From the NCBI GenBank assembly GCA_023957155.1, contig JAMLHK010000002.1:248001-312000 (forward strand): 64,000 nucleotides of DNA. Reading direction: 5' to 3'. The stretch comes from Chitinophagaceae bacterium. GTDB taxonomy: Bacteria > Bacteroidota > Bacteroidia > Chitinophagales > Chitinophagaceae. Shown here piece after piece: positions 44,630 through 54,186 of the stretch; position 1 is the stretch's first letter; each line of letters begins with the position of its first letter. A program made the position numbers and the translations under genes. A model generated the notes under the pieces. That model was not told where the DNA came from. It saw nothing but the letters and a program-made list of their open reading frames with translations, and searched no databases.

Positions 44630-46566
44630 GGTTTAGTTGTCATGGTAGCGTATGCCGGGCTAAAGGTACTTCCCCATTTATAGGTAGCACCGGTTACTCC
44701 TGCATCTAAGATCAGATTAGCACCGGGACACATCGTTTTGTCCGGACCAAGATCAACTACGAGCGGTGTGGTATTTTCGGTAATATTTTTAGTACCTGTT
44801 CCGGAGCACCCGTCTTTAGTTACGGTTACGCTATAGTTCCCGGCTGTGGTTACATTAATCGTTCTTGTGGTAGCCCCTGTGCTCCAGCTATAGGTAGCAC
44901 CGGTACCATGATCGCCTGCATCGAGCGTGATATTGCCACCGGGGCATATAGACGCATCGGGTCCGAGGTTCACCACGGGCGCGGTATTACCAGTTACTAC
45001 AATACTTTCATTATAGGTATCAGATGCACCACCGCTGGTAGTTACGGTGAGGCTTATAATATAAGTGCCCGGTGTTGCAAAATTATGAGCAACGGTCGGA
45101 TAGAAACCTGAAACAGCGGGTGTTCCGTCTCCGAAATTCCAAATATGGTTAGTAGTACTACCGCTACATGGAGTAGAAGCATCTGTAAAACTTACCGGGA
45201 TCGGGGTGCAGGAGCCGGTTTGCGCATGAGTGAAGAAGGCTGTTACTGCCGGTTTTGCGGTAATAACGATAGTATCACTCACGGTACAGCCACCTTTGGT
45301 AACCGCTACCCAGTAAGTACCGGCGCCTAACGCAACGACAGTTTTAGTGACCATACTTGCGTATGCCGGGCTATAGGTACTTCCCCATTTATAGGTGGCT
45401 CCGGTCACCCCGGCATCTAATGTAATATTAGCACCGGAACACATACTCTGATCAGGCCCTAAGTTTACGGTAAAAGCCGGGTTTACGTTAATGATTACGC
45501 TGGCATCTGGTGCAAAGAGACCACATTTGCTTTTGGTAACGGTATAGGTGGTGGTAGTGGCAGGGCTGGCAACGGGGTTATAGATAGAAGTGCTGCTCAG
45601 TCCTGTTGCCGGTGTCCATACATAAGTGGCACCCGGCTCATAGCCGGCATCCAACTCTACGCTGCTGCCTTCACAAATATTTATGGGACCGCCCAGGTTT
45701 ACAGGTGTAGGGCCCGGTGTTGGATTAGGGATAACGATTTGTGTATCAATATAGTCATATCCTCCATAATCATCACCGATTTCAAAAAACAAATCGTAAG
45801 TTCCACCTGTTGAAAATGTATGTATTGGGTCTTCATCGTAATATTCACCGCCATCGCTAAAATACCATCCTTTAAAAGTAATTGGATGTTCTGAGTTACA
45901 GTGCAAAGAACTGTCAATAAATTGAACCTGTACATTTCCACAATTACTTAATATCTGATATCCAAATTTTGCTGTTAAAGGTTTTGAAGCTGTAATTATA
46001 ATCGTATCTCGTACTTTACATGTACCATTCGTTACCTCTGCCCAAATTGTGTTTATACCTTCATCCGGCGTTACATAAAGATTAGGGGTAGTACTGCTTC
46101 CCACGCTCCAGAAATAGCTATCATAGCCTGACACTGATTTAAGAAACAGCTCTGTTCCTACGCAAACCGTTGTATCATTTCCCAGGTTAAATACGGGCTT
46201 TTCATAAATAGTGATATAAGAAGGCTTAGTGATTGCATTTGTGCCTCCGCTTTGCGAAGTAACAGTAAGCTTAACGGTAAATGATTTAAAAGGATCTGTT
46301 GTTGTGAACGTATGTGTTGGACTGGGATTGGTTGTGTTAATGACAGTGCCATCCCCGAAATCCCAGGTATAACTCACAATGGGATCACCCGGGTTAAAGG
46401 TAGAAGCGCTACCGTTAAATTGCACTACTAAAGGTGCGCATCCCGAAGTTACAGAAGCAGTAAAATCCGCTGTTAAGGCGGATGGCTCACTCCCTGCAGT
46501 ATTTTCTGCATTTGAATTGACATAAGTCAATAATAAGAGGGATACGAACAGTATAATTCTCTTCAT
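44614..46566 (-). CDS. N-terminal fragment: signal peptide, PKD and Ig-like domains
   Basis: 650 residues. Signal peptide MKRIILFVSLLLLTYVNSNA. A PKD domain (about 35-115, with SYTWDFGDGTVINTT), an Ig-like unit (LGNDTTVCVGTELFL), a second PKD-like domain (WYFSDGGEYYDEDPIHTFS), an Ig-like unit (GGPINICEGSSVELDAG), a TYKWGSTYSPAYASM unit, a third PKD domain (HIWNFGDGTPAVSGF), then the first array-type unit. It ends ATMTTKPVTIA, where the natural continuation TVVVLGAGTYW is replaced by array sequence in the wrong frame. Confidence 0.85.
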   Translation of the reverse strand: MKRIILFVSLLLLTYVNSNAENTAGSEPSALTADFTASVTSGCAPLVVQFNGSASTFNPGDPIVSYTWDFGDGTVINTTNPSPTHTFTTTDPFKSFTVKLTVTSQSGGTNAITKPSYITIYEKPVFNLGNDTTVCVGTELFLKSVSGYDSYFWSVGSSTTPNLYVTPDEGINTIWAEVTNGTCKVRDTIIITASKPLTAKFGYQILSNCGNVQVQFIDSSLHCNSEHPITFKGWYFSDGGEYYDEDPIHTFSTGGTYDLFFEIGDDYGGYDYIDTQIVIPNPTPGPTPVNLGGPINICEGSSVELDAGYEPGATYVWTPATGLSSTSIYNPVASPATTTTYTVTKSKCGLFAPDASVIINVNPAFTVNLGPDQSMCSGANITLDAGVTGATYKWGSTYSPAYASMVTKTVVALGAGTYWVAVTKGGCTVSDTIVITAKPAVTAFFTHAQTGSCTPIPVSFTDASTPCSGSTTNHIWNFGDGTPAVSGFYPTVAHNFATPGTYIISLTVTTSGGASDTYNESIVVTGNTAPVVNLGPDASICPGGNITLDAGDHGTGATYSWSTGATTRTINVTTAGNYSVTVTKDGCSGTGTKNITENTTPLVVDLGPDKTMCPGANLILDAGVTGATYKWGSTFSPAYATMTTKPVTIA

Positions 46567-46718
46567 AGGAAATTATTCTTAGTTATTCGAGGATATAGAC
46601 AACAGGGGTAATAACGTATAATATATTTTTAAATTGTTGCAAACCATCTCTTTAAAAAAAATTCATGGATAGCTTTGCAGGTGTTAACTTGTAACCCTAA
46701 TTTATAATTGATTTATAG

Positions 46719-48668
46719 TTGATTTCGGAACTTACCATAGAGCAAATTAAGTCCAGGCTTGATATTGTTGATGTTGTGGGGGACTTTGTAAAACTTAAAA
46801 AAAGGGGAACAAGCTACCTGGGGCTATGTCCTTTTCATAATGAAAAGACACCTTCTTTTACCGTTTCACCCGCCAAAGAGATCTATAAATGTTTTGGCTG
46901 TGGCAAAAGCGGCAATGCCATCAGCTTTTTGATGGAGCATGAAAAGTACAGCTATGCGGAAGCCCTGAAATGGCTGGCAGGCAGGTATAATATCGAGGTG
47001 GAAGAAACGGAAGTAAGCCCCGCTACCCGTGCGTTGCAACAAACTGCTGACAGCCTTTATATTATCAACAATTTTGCGCAGCATTACTTCAGTGATCTTT
47101 TACTCCGGAGTGAAGAGGGACAGGATATCGGGCTGAGCTACCTGAAAGAAAGAGGATTCGATGTTTCTGTTATCGAAAAATTTCAGATTGGCTATTGCAG
47201 CTCGCAAAGGGATGCTTTTGCGAAGGCGGCCCTGGCAGCCCAGTATAATGCAGAGTATTTGCAGAAAACGGGGTTAGTGGTGATGCGGGATGAGCAATTA
47301 GTGGATAATTACCGGGGTCGTATTATTTTCCCGATACATAACCAAACGGGTAAAATCATGGGTTTCGGCGCCCGCATTATCGGGAAAAACGACCGGGCAC
47401 CAAAATACATTAATACACCGGAGAATGAAATATACATTAAAAGCAAAATCCTTTACGGATCCTACTTTGCAAGGCAGGCAATTGATAAAGCCGATGAATG
47501 TTTGCTGGTAGAGGGTTATACCGATGTTATTTCATTGCACCAGGCGGGCATTGAAAATGTAGTTGCCAGCGGAGGTACCTCATTAACCCCCGATCAGTTG
47601 CGGCTGATTAAAAAATATACCCATAATCTTACCATCATATATGACGGGGATGCTGCCGGTGTTAAGGCTGCACTAAGAGGGTTAGACTTAGCGCTGGAGG
47701 AAGGGCTTGAGGTGAAATTGGTTTTGCTGCCAGACAGTGAGGATCCGGACAGCTATGTGCATAAAACGGGCAGGGAGGCATTCAGGCAGTTTATCGCGGA
47801 TAATAAAAAAGATATTGTTCTTTTTCAGCTCGAAGTGTCACTGAAAGATGCGGGAAATGATTCCGGTAAAAAGGCTGCTGTAGTAAACCGTATTGCGGAA
47901 ACCATATCAAAGCTGAACAAAGCGGAGGATTTTACCAAGCAACAGGATTATATCAGGCAATGCGCCGGATTGTTAAAGATTGATGAAGCCGGGCTGAATA
48001 ATTTGGTTAATAAGCATATCCGGGAGAGGGTGTTGAAGCAGGAAAATAAAATGGCTTCAGAGGATATACGATCCGCTGCGGAGCATGAAGTTCCGGAAGC
48101 GGCGGTTGGAGTGGAAGACGGGATTGCTTTATTGAATAAAGATGAGTTGATTGAACGAAATATGGTGAGGGCATTAATTGAGTTTGGCGGGTATGTATGG
48201 GATGAGAAAAGGAAAGTGGCCGATTATGTTTTTGATGAGTTTGAAACGAATGATTTATACGAATTAATAGATGATAAGCAAATGCTTTGGCTTATTGAAA
48301 CTTACCGGTCATGGATGAAAGAGGGAAAGGAGCCCACTCCGCAGCTTTTTTTATATCATCCCGATATGCAGCTCAGTGCCATTGCGGTGGGTTTAATGGA
48401 TACCCGGTATGAATTAAGCTTAAACTGGAAAGATCATTATGACGGGCCGTTGCTTACCCGGGAAGACAGGTATAAAGAAGAAGTGTCTTCAACTTTGATC
48501 TATCTTAAACTCAGAAAAATAAAAAGGCTGATAGAAGAAAATCAGCGCGATTTAGAGCATACAAAGTCTCCGGAAGAGCAACTTACCCTCATGCAAACTC
48601 ATTTGCATTTTAAGCAACTTGAAAAAGCGCTGACGACAGAATACGAAACCGTGATTTTTAAAATGTAG
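46719..48668 (+). CDS. dnaG: DNA primase
   Basis: 649 residues, starting TTG 46719 (MISELTIEQIKSRLDIVDVV). Makes RNA primers for replication. CHC2 zinc finger: Cys37, His40, Cys58, Cys61 (LCPFHNEKTPSF ... KCFGCGKSG). Primase core with GFGARIIG, TOPRIM motifs LLVEGYTDVISLHQAG and IYDGDAAGVKA. C-terminal helicase-interaction region is helical. Length is normal for Bacteroidota. Divergent from the giant surface-protein gene. Confidence 0.96.
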   Translation: MISELTIEQIKSRLDIVDVVGDFVKLKKRGTSYLGLCPFHNEKTPSFTVSPAKEIYKCFGCGKSGNAISFLMEHEKYSYAEALKWLAGRYNIEVEETEVSPATRALQQTADSLYIINNFAQHYFSDLLLRSEEGQDIGLSYLKERGFDVSVIEKFQIGYCSSQRDAFAKAALAAQYNAEYLQKTGLVVMRDEQLVDNYRGRIIFPIHNQTGKIMGFGARIIGKNDRAPKYINTPENEIYIKSKILYGSYFARQAIDKADECLLVEGYTDVISLHQAGIENVVASGGTSLTPDQLRLIKKYTHNLTIIYDGDAAGVKAALRGLDLALEEGLEVKLVLLPDSEDPDSYVHKTGREAFRQFIADNKKDIVLFQLEVSLKDAGNDSGKKAAVVNRIAETISKLNKAEDFTKQQDYIRQCAGLLKIDEAGLNNLVNKHIRERVLKQENKMASEDIRSAAEHEVPEAAVGVEDGIALLNKDELIERNMVRALIEFGGYVWDEKRKVADYVFDEFETNDLYELIDDKQMLWLIETYRSWMKEGKEPTPQLFLYHPDMQLSAIAVGLMDTRYELSLNWKDHYDGPLLTREDRYKEEVSSTLIYLKLRKIKRLIEENQRDLEHTKSPEEQLTLMQTHLHFKQLEKALTTEYETVIFKM

Positions 48669-48690
48669 ACTTATTTCCCTCCTGTCCTAT

Positions 48691-49185
48691 TCAGGCTCCG
48701 CTTCGTCCTGAATATGCATAGCGGTTAGAGCGGCTTTTACTTTGAACTGCCGATGCAGTAGCCCTGTTTTTAGCAACCAGGGGCATCAACTCTTCTTCCT
48801 GTGCACACTTCCTGAATAATAAAGCTGCCCATACATGATCCAGGGTTACCTGCTCTTCACTTTCAAACCCACACTGGTGAAGCATTTTCCAGCTACAATC
48901 CCTGTTCAGGTCACTCACTATTTTAGATGTGGTTTTCGGGTAGGCAATCCATAACTTTCCTCCTTCATCCAATGCGGGTAATACCTCTTTTAATATGCTG
49001 TTTAACTGCGTTTCATTAATGGCAAATACAAGGGCAAAGTCTATACGTCTTGATTTAAGCAGGGGAGTAACATTCTTGGCAAATGCAATCTTGGCAAATT
49101 GTTTTTCGATCGAAGAAGGAAGTCCCTGAATCAGTAAATTCTTTTCTTCAGTAAGTTGAAGTTTTTCAAACATCGTCTGCATCAT
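48691..49185 (-). CDS. DUF3052-like protein
   Basis: 164 residues, no signal. Central alpha/beta segment DFALVFAINETQLNSIL, EGGKLWIAYPKTTSKI, SDLNRDCSWKMLHQCGFESE and VTLDHVWAALLFR matches the pattern of small DUF3052 proteins, which look like a minimal methyltransferase-like fold without a SAM motif. A basic, Ser/Arg-rich tail (SKSRSNRYAYSGRSGA) follows. Function unknown. Confidence 0.7.
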   Translation of the reverse strand: MMQTMFEKLQLTEEKNLLIQGLPSSIEKQFAKIAFAKNVTPLLKSRRIDFALVFAINETQLNSILKEVLPALDEGGKLWIAYPKTTSKIVSDLNRDCSWKMLHQCGFESEEQVTLDHVWAALLFRKCAQEEELMPLVAKNRATASAVQSKSRSNRYAYSGRSGA

Positions 49186-49323
49186 GCTTCAACATAATTT
49201 TAAAATGTTGCAAAAGAGTGGCAAGGTACTAAAAAAATGTGGTACAACCAACTCTATTTATGATAAGCAGATGAGCTGAATGAAGAAGTTGAATATGCGG
49301 ATGGTAATAAGTATGCGAGGGTT

Positions 49324-50133
49324 TTATTTTACTGGCTTATAATACTTCATAGCTTCTTCAGCGTATTGTTTTACTTTTTCTATACGTGTTTCATCAGAGG
49401 GATGGGTGCTTAAAAATTCGGGTGGCTTCTGCCCTCCTCCTATTTTAGCCATTCTTTCCCAAAAAGGCGCTGCTTCATAAGGATTATAACCGGCCATGGC
49501 GGCAAAGATCAGACCGTAATGATCAGCCTCCAATTCCTGCTTCCGGGAATTGGGTAATAATACGCCAATCTGTGCGCCGGGCGCGTAAACCGAGTTAAAA
49601 ATGTTATTTACTTTCGGATTGCCGGCAGTTAAGATGTTGCCTACAGCGCCCAGTCCTTCGGCAAGTAATCCCTGGCTCATTCGTTCGTTACCGTGATTGG
49701 CGATGGCATGCGCTATTTCATGGCCCATCACTACTGCCAGAGCTGCTTCATTTTGGGTAACCGGCAGGATGCCTGTATATACCACCACTTTTCCACCCGG
49801 CATACACCATGCATTAACTTCCTGTGCATCTACCAGATTGAATTCCCACTGGTAGCCTTCCAGGATATTACCTTTATTTTCGGCAGTATAATAGGCGGTA
49901 ATAGCTTTGGCAATACGATTGCCTACGCGGGTTACCATTTCAGCATCCTTACTTACCGTAGTATTTACAATTTTATTCTGGGAAAGAAAGGTTTGGTATT
50001 CCGTCTTCGCCATAGTTTGCAGCTCGGCTTCCGGTAATAATTGCAATTGACTTCTTCCTGTTATGGGATTTCTTGTACAGGACAGACCTCCTAATAAGGC
50101 CAAACCCAGGAAAAAAAATGATTTTAAACTCAT
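49324..50133 (-). CDS. M48-family zinc metalloprotease lipoprotein
   Basis: 269 residues from ATG 50133 (MSLKSFFFLGLALLGGLSCT), which puts a lipoprotein signal at the N-terminus; a TTG-started frame from 50175 would bury it. NPITGRSQLQLLPEAEL is the usual start of the mature protein. Active-site HEIAHAIANHGNERMS, third zinc ligand in KQELEADHYGLIFAAMAGYN, and STHPSDETRIEKV near the end. Periplasmic quality-control protease of the Oma1/BepA/LoiP type. Confidence 0.92.
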   Translation of the reverse strand: MSLKSFFFLGLALLGGLSCTRNPITGRSQLQLLPEAELQTMAKTEYQTFLSQNKIVNTTVSKDAEMVTRVGNRIAKAITAYYTAENKGNILEGYQWEFNLVDAQEVNAWCMPGGKVVVYTGILPVTQNEAALAVVMGHEIAHAIANHGNERMSQGLLAEGLGAVGNILTAGNPKVNNIFNSVYAPGAQIGVLLPNSRKQELEADHYGLIFAAMAGYNPYEAAPFWERMAKIGGGQKPPEFLSTHPSDETRIEKVKQYAEEAMKYYKPVK

Positions 50134-50222
50134 GTGTCTTAGATTAAGCGGTGCAGCTATCAGCTTACTATCCAATTCCTATACCAAATTAACAGTCCCT
50201 TTATTACAAAATGAAAAAAGGT

Positions 50223-50867
50223 TCAACGTTTTTCTTTTCTGCGATCACGATATTTTAATATGGGCGCCTTATTCTCGCTTCCTTTTAGAAGTCTGGAAAT
50301 ATTTTTTTGATGGGTAAGCATTACAAGAAATGCTACTGCCACGGCAAATATGCGGTAAGCATGATTATCAACATTAAAGATGACAAGAATGAATACCGGG
50401 AAAGCCAGACTGGCAAGGATAGAACTCAGCGATACAAAACGGGTAAGAAATAACACTACTAAAAAAACACCAACACAGCCTAAAGCCGTCCAGGGGGAAA
50501 TGGCAAGTACAAGTCCAAACAGGGTAGCTACTCCCTTTCCTCCCCTGAATTGCGCCCATACCGGATATATATGTCCGAGCACTGCGCATAATCCGAGTCC
50601 GATCTGGAAGTTGGTTCTTGCAAATTCATCCATTACGTAAAAAGGCAACAGGTAGGCCAGCTTTACGGCTACAAATCCTTTAAACATATCAATTAGCATA
50701 ACCACCGTGCCCCATTTATACCCCAGAACCCTGTACGTATTCGTAGCGCCCGCATTACCGCTTCCGTAATCTCTTATATCTATATTAAAAAAGTATTTGC
50801 TCACCCACACGGCCGTAGGCACAGAACCGATCAGGTAGGCTAATATGATCAATATAAGTTCATTCAT
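50223..50867 (-). CDS. plsY: Acyl-phosphate glycerol-3-phosphate acyltransferase
   Basis: 214 residues. Inner-membrane enzyme that makes lysophosphatidic acid from acyl phosphate and glycerol 3-phosphate. Family motifs: YLIGSVPTAVWVSK, DYGSGNAGATNTYRVLG, GHIYPVWAQFRGGKGVATLF. Five membrane segments. The cytoplasmic tail is basic (SENKAPILKYRDRRKEKR). Downstream of prmA on the same strand with a 33-bp gap. Confidence 0.95.
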   Translation of the reverse strand: MNELILIILAYLIGSVPTAVWVSKYFFNIDIRDYGSGNAGATNTYRVLGYKWGTVVMLIDMFKGFVAVKLAYLLPFYVMDEFARTNFQIGLGLCAVLGHIYPVWAQFRGGKGVATLFGLVLAISPWTALGCVGVFLVVLFLTRFVSLSSILASLAFPVFILVIFNVDNHAYRIFAVAVAFLVMLTHQKNISRLLKGSENKAPILKYRDRRKEKR

Positions 50868-50900
50868 CAGATATCAGGTTGAAATAGGGTGCAAATATAT

Positions 50901-51761
50901 TTATTTTTTTATAACTAAATCTGCTATTAATGCAGCCTCTTCTTTTTTAAATGTAATACAAAGCCAGTTATTTTTTTCTCTGATCACCCGGATTGAAAAT
51001 AGATGATTTGCAGCTATTAATTCCAGTTTATTTCTGTCTTCCTGTAAAATACCGCTGATAATTAACAATCCGTTAGGTTTTAAACCCTGGTAAAAATGTT
51101 GCATATTGGCAAGGATAACATGAAGATTAATATTGGCTAAGATAACATCCCAGTTCCCGTTATCGGGAAAATGATCGGTTTTTACCAGCCGGATATTTGT
51201 ACATGTATTCTTCTCTATATTTTCTCTTGCATTCTCTATACTCCAGTCGTCATAATCCATAGCCAGAATTTCTGCCGCTTTCATTTTATCAGCTAAGATG
51301 GCCAGTACCCCGGTCCCGGTTCCAAAATCAGCTATTCTCTTTCCCTCTATGCTATTGTCGCGTAAAGCTTCGATCATTAAGCGGGTGGTAGCATGATGAC
51401 CGGTACCAAAGCTCATTTTTGGAGTAATTAAAATTTCATATTCGGTATCTATTATATCTTTATGAAAATCAGCCCGTATTGATACAAATTTATCAATGAT
51501 TACGGGTTCAAATCCACTTTCCCATACCGCATTCCAGTTTTTATTTTCTATAAACGTCTGAGTGTATGTAATATTTGCAGGAATGGGATATCGGTCAAAA
51601 AAAGAGGAATCATATTTACCGGCAGGCAGGTATGCTTTTACCTGTCCTTCATTTTCCTCAAAACCTGTTATCCCGGGGGCATCATTTAAGCAGGCGATCA
51701 GTATATCGCCCTGTTCGCTGTTGGCTACTTCAAATACCAGTTCAATATATTTTTCTTCCAT
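50901..51761 (-). CDS. prmA: Ribosomal protein L11 methyltransferase
   Basis: 286 residues. SAM-dependent trimethylation of L11. N-terminal L11-recognition domain (about 1-100), then TPKMSFGTGHHATTRLMIEA, SAM-binding IADFGTGTGVLAILADKM, AMDYDDWSIENARENIEKN and ILANINLHVIL (the PrmA NxN motif). Length and motif order are standard. Follows pnp, separated from it by a terminator. Confidence 0.95.
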   Translation of the reverse strand: MEEKYIELVFEVANSEQGDILIACLNDAPGITGFEENEGQVKAYLPAGKYDSSFFDRYPIPANITYTQTFIENKNWNAVWESGFEPVIIDKFVSIRADFHKDIIDTEYEILITPKMSFGTGHHATTRLMIEALRDNSIEGKRIADFGTGTGVLAILADKMKAAEILAMDYDDWSIENARENIEKNTCTNIRLVKTDHFPDNGNWDVILANINLHVILANMQHFYQGLKPNGLLIISGILQEDRNKLELIAANHLFSIRVIREKNNWLCITFKKEEAALIADLVIKK

Positions 51762-51765
51762 TTAT

Positions 51766-51812
51766 TGACAAAAGAAATGAGGCTGAATCAAACATGCGTT
51801 TCATTCAGCCTC
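51766..51812 (-). terminator. Terminator after pnp
   Basis: Stem GAGGCTGAAT (51779-51788) / ATTCAGCCTC (51803-51812), read on the reverse strand and followed by ATTTCTTTT. Separates pnp from prmA. Confidence 0.8.
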
Positions 51813-51837
51813 GGGTAAAGAATTACAGATAGGGTGA

Positions 51838-54030
51838 TCAGTTGTTGGATGCGCCGGACTCGGACGGACCCTGTTCCCCTTCTTTAGTAGGACGGGGGGG
51901 CCTTGGAGCAAAGTCGGGTTTAGGCATCAGCGCTTTTCGGCTTAACTTGAACTTACCTGTCTTATGATCTATGCCGATTAATTTTACTTTTACCATGTCG
52001 CCTTCTTTCAGCACGCCTTCCATGGTTTCCAGCCGTTTCCAGCTGATTTCACTGATATGCAGAAGTCCCTGTTTGCCGGGTAAAAATTCTACAAAGGCCC
52101 CAAATTCCTTAATTCCCTTTACGGTTGCTTCATACAGTTCGCCTACAGAGGGAACAGCTACAATGCCTTTGATCCAGGAAACGGCTTTTTCCAGGCCTTC
52201 CTTAGCCGGAGAGAAGATGCTAACCTCTCCTACCGAGCCTACCTCTTCAATATTAATGGTTGTTCCGGTTTCCCGCTGAATTTCCTGTATTACCTTACCC
52301 TGGGGTCCGATAACAGCACCAATAAATTCTTTATCAATGAACAGCTTTTCCATCCGGGGTGCATGGGGTTTCACTTCTTCACGTGCAGCGCTTACACATG
52401 CATACATTGCATCTAAAATGTGCAACCGGCCTTTACGTGCCTGTTCCAGGGCTTCACGCATCGTGTCCATGCTTAATCCGTCCACTTTAATATCCATCTG
52501 AACGCCGCATATCCCTTCGCGTGTTCCCGTAACTTTAAAGTCCATATCGCCCAGGTGGTCTTCATCTCCAAGAATGTCCGTTAAAATAGCATGTTTATTA
52601 TCTGATCCTCTTGTAATCAGTCCCATAGCCACACCACTTACATGCTTGGGAATGGGAACACCTGCATCCATCAGGGCAAGGGAACCTGCACAGACCGTTG
52701 CCATAGACGAAGAGCCATTCGATTCCAGGATATCACTTACCACTCTTACGGTATAGGGATAGTCATTACCGGGCATCATTTGCTTTAAGGAACGCATGGC
52801 CAGGTTACCATGACCGACCTCTCTTCTGCCGGGAGCACGCAGGAACTTAATTTCGCCGGTGGAGAAAGGAGGGAAATTATAATGCAAGATAAATTTTGAA
52901 TAATCCGACTTGGCAGCGCTTTCAATAAGCAGCTCATCCAACGGTGTTCCGAGGGTAACGGTAGTCAGCGACTGTGTTTCTCCTCTTGTAAACAAGGCAG
53001 AGCCGTGAGGCGTAGGTAATAGGTTGGTTTCCATTTCAAGCGGACGAACCTCGTCTAATTTTCTGCCATCGAGGCGTATACGGTCGTCAAGGATCATGTT
53101 CCGTACGATCTCCCACTGCAGATCATCAAAGTATTTTCCTGCGAGTTTCACGTCTTCTTCTGCCGGCTCTTCTCCAAATGAGGCTACCAGCTCTTTTTTA
53201 AGCTGATCAAAAGCCTCGCTTCTCTCATGTTTGGTTGATCCTGCTCTTGCAATCTGGTAGATTTTATCTTTAGTAAAAGCGCTTACTTTTTCACGAATTT
53301 CTTCGTTCTGTACCGGTTTGGGATAGGCTCTTTTTTCAATGCTCCCTTTTTTATCCCTGAGCTCCTGCTGTGCTTTAATCTGCACCTTGATGGCTTCGTG
53401 AGCCAGTTCCAGGGCTTTCACCAGGTCTTCTTCAGAACATTCCCTGGATTCCCCTTCAACCATCATCAGGTTTTTTTCCGTAGCCCCGATCATGAAATCC
53501 ATATCTGCTTTAGCTAACTGGGTACGGGTAGGGTTAATAATAAATTCATTCTCTACCCGGGCAACCCTCACTTCCGAAATGACTTCCTTGATGGGAATAT
53601 CAGAAACCGCTAATGCTGCCGATGCAGCCAGGCAGGCTAAGGCATCAGGCATAACTTCCATGTCACTTGAGATAAGCGTTATAATTACCTGAACCTCACA
53701 GAAATAGTCGTCGGGGAATAGGGGGCGTAAAGCGCGGTCTACCAGACGGCTGGTTAATACTTCATAGTCATTTAATTTGGTTTCCCGTTTAAAGAAGGAG
53801 CCGGGAATACGTCCGGCAGAAGCAAATTTTTCCATGTAATCCACGCTCAATGGAAAGAATTCCTGTCCGGGTTTGGGTTCTTTGTTGGCTACTGCTGTAG
53901 CTAATATGGTACAATTTCCCTGGCGAACCACAACGGAGCCATCGGCCTGCCGTGCCAGTTTACCTGTTTCAATGGTTACGGTCTGTCCGTTACCAAGCTC
54001 AAATGATACTTCAATTGGTTGAAAGAGCAT
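51838..54030 (-). CDS. pnp: Polynucleotide phosphorylase
   Basis: 730 residues. Phosphorolytic 3'-5' exoribonuclease. Two RNase PH domains (LFQPIEVSFELGNGQT ... and the second with HYNFPPFSTGEIKF, GRREVGHGNLAMRSL, DILESNGSSSMATVCAGSLA), an intervening helical domain, then KH (FIGAVIGPQGKVIQEIQRET) and S1 (YEATVKGIKEFGAFVEFLPG) domains. Metal-binding Asp in LGDEDHLGDMDFKVTGT. The rpsO-pnp order is the classic one, here split by a terminator. Confidence 0.98.
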   Translation of the reverse strand: MLFQPIEVSFELGNGQTVTIETGKLARQADGSVVVRQGNCTILATAVANKEPKPGQEFFPLSVDYMEKFASAGRIPGSFFKRETKLNDYEVLTSRLVDRALRPLFPDDYFCEVQVIITLISSDMEVMPDALACLAASAALAVSDIPIKEVISEVRVARVENEFIINPTRTQLAKADMDFMIGATEKNLMMVEGESRECSEEDLVKALELAHEAIKVQIKAQQELRDKKGSIEKRAYPKPVQNEEIREKVSAFTKDKIYQIARAGSTKHERSEAFDQLKKELVASFGEEPAEEDVKLAGKYFDDLQWEIVRNMILDDRIRLDGRKLDEVRPLEMETNLLPTPHGSALFTRGETQSLTTVTLGTPLDELLIESAAKSDYSKFILHYNFPPFSTGEIKFLRAPGRREVGHGNLAMRSLKQMMPGNDYPYTVRVVSDILESNGSSSMATVCAGSLALMDAGVPIPKHVSGVAMGLITRGSDNKHAILTDILGDEDHLGDMDFKVTGTREGICGVQMDIKVDGLSMDTMREALEQARKGRLHILDAMYACVSAAREEVKPHAPRMEKLFIDKEFIGAVIGPQGKVIQEIQRETGTTINIEEVGSVGEVSIFSPAKEGLEKAVSWIKGIVAVPSVGELYEATVKGIKEFGAFVEFLPGKQGLLHISEISWKRLETMEGVLKEGDMVKVKLIGIDHKTGKFKLSRKALMPKPDFAPRPPRPTKEGEQGPSESGASNN

Positions 54031-54130
54031 ATAAATAGTTTGAATTTACTTCCTGCAAACAGTGATACGAGGGAGGGGAAATACCAGGGTATTGCAGGTG
54101 ATGTAGTTAAATAAAATACGGAGTGATCGT

Positions 54131-54170
54131 TATAAAAGAATTATTCCCAACGAGTTAGTTGGGAATAATT
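54131..54170 (-). terminator. Terminator between rpsO and pnp
   Basis: Perfect 13-bp stem AATTATTCCCAAC (54139-54151) / GTTGGGAATAATT (54158-54170) with a 6-nt loop, followed on the reverse strand by CTTTTATAA. Some read-through to pnp is possible. Confidence 0.8.
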
Positions 54171-54186
54171 ATACTTTACGGGTAAG

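Larger units (their letters stand above)
39996..46566 (-). pseudogene. Giant T9SS-secreted repeat surface protein, broken by five frameshifts
   Basis: A single ancestral reading frame of about 2190 codons: signal peptide at 46566, PKD and Ig-like domains, a 213-bp tandem array, more Ig-like domains, and a C-terminal T9SS sorting domain ending at 39996. As sequenced it is in pieces. The frame moves by one step, always in the same direction, at about 44630, 44362, 44000, 42325 and 42065. Four are missing single bases relative to sister repeats; the one at 44630 is a recombination-like junction. Both ends are intact, and all shifts lie in or at the edge of the array. Either a real pseudogene or a repeat-related assembly artefact. 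The three large fragments are listed separately. Confidence 0.75.
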
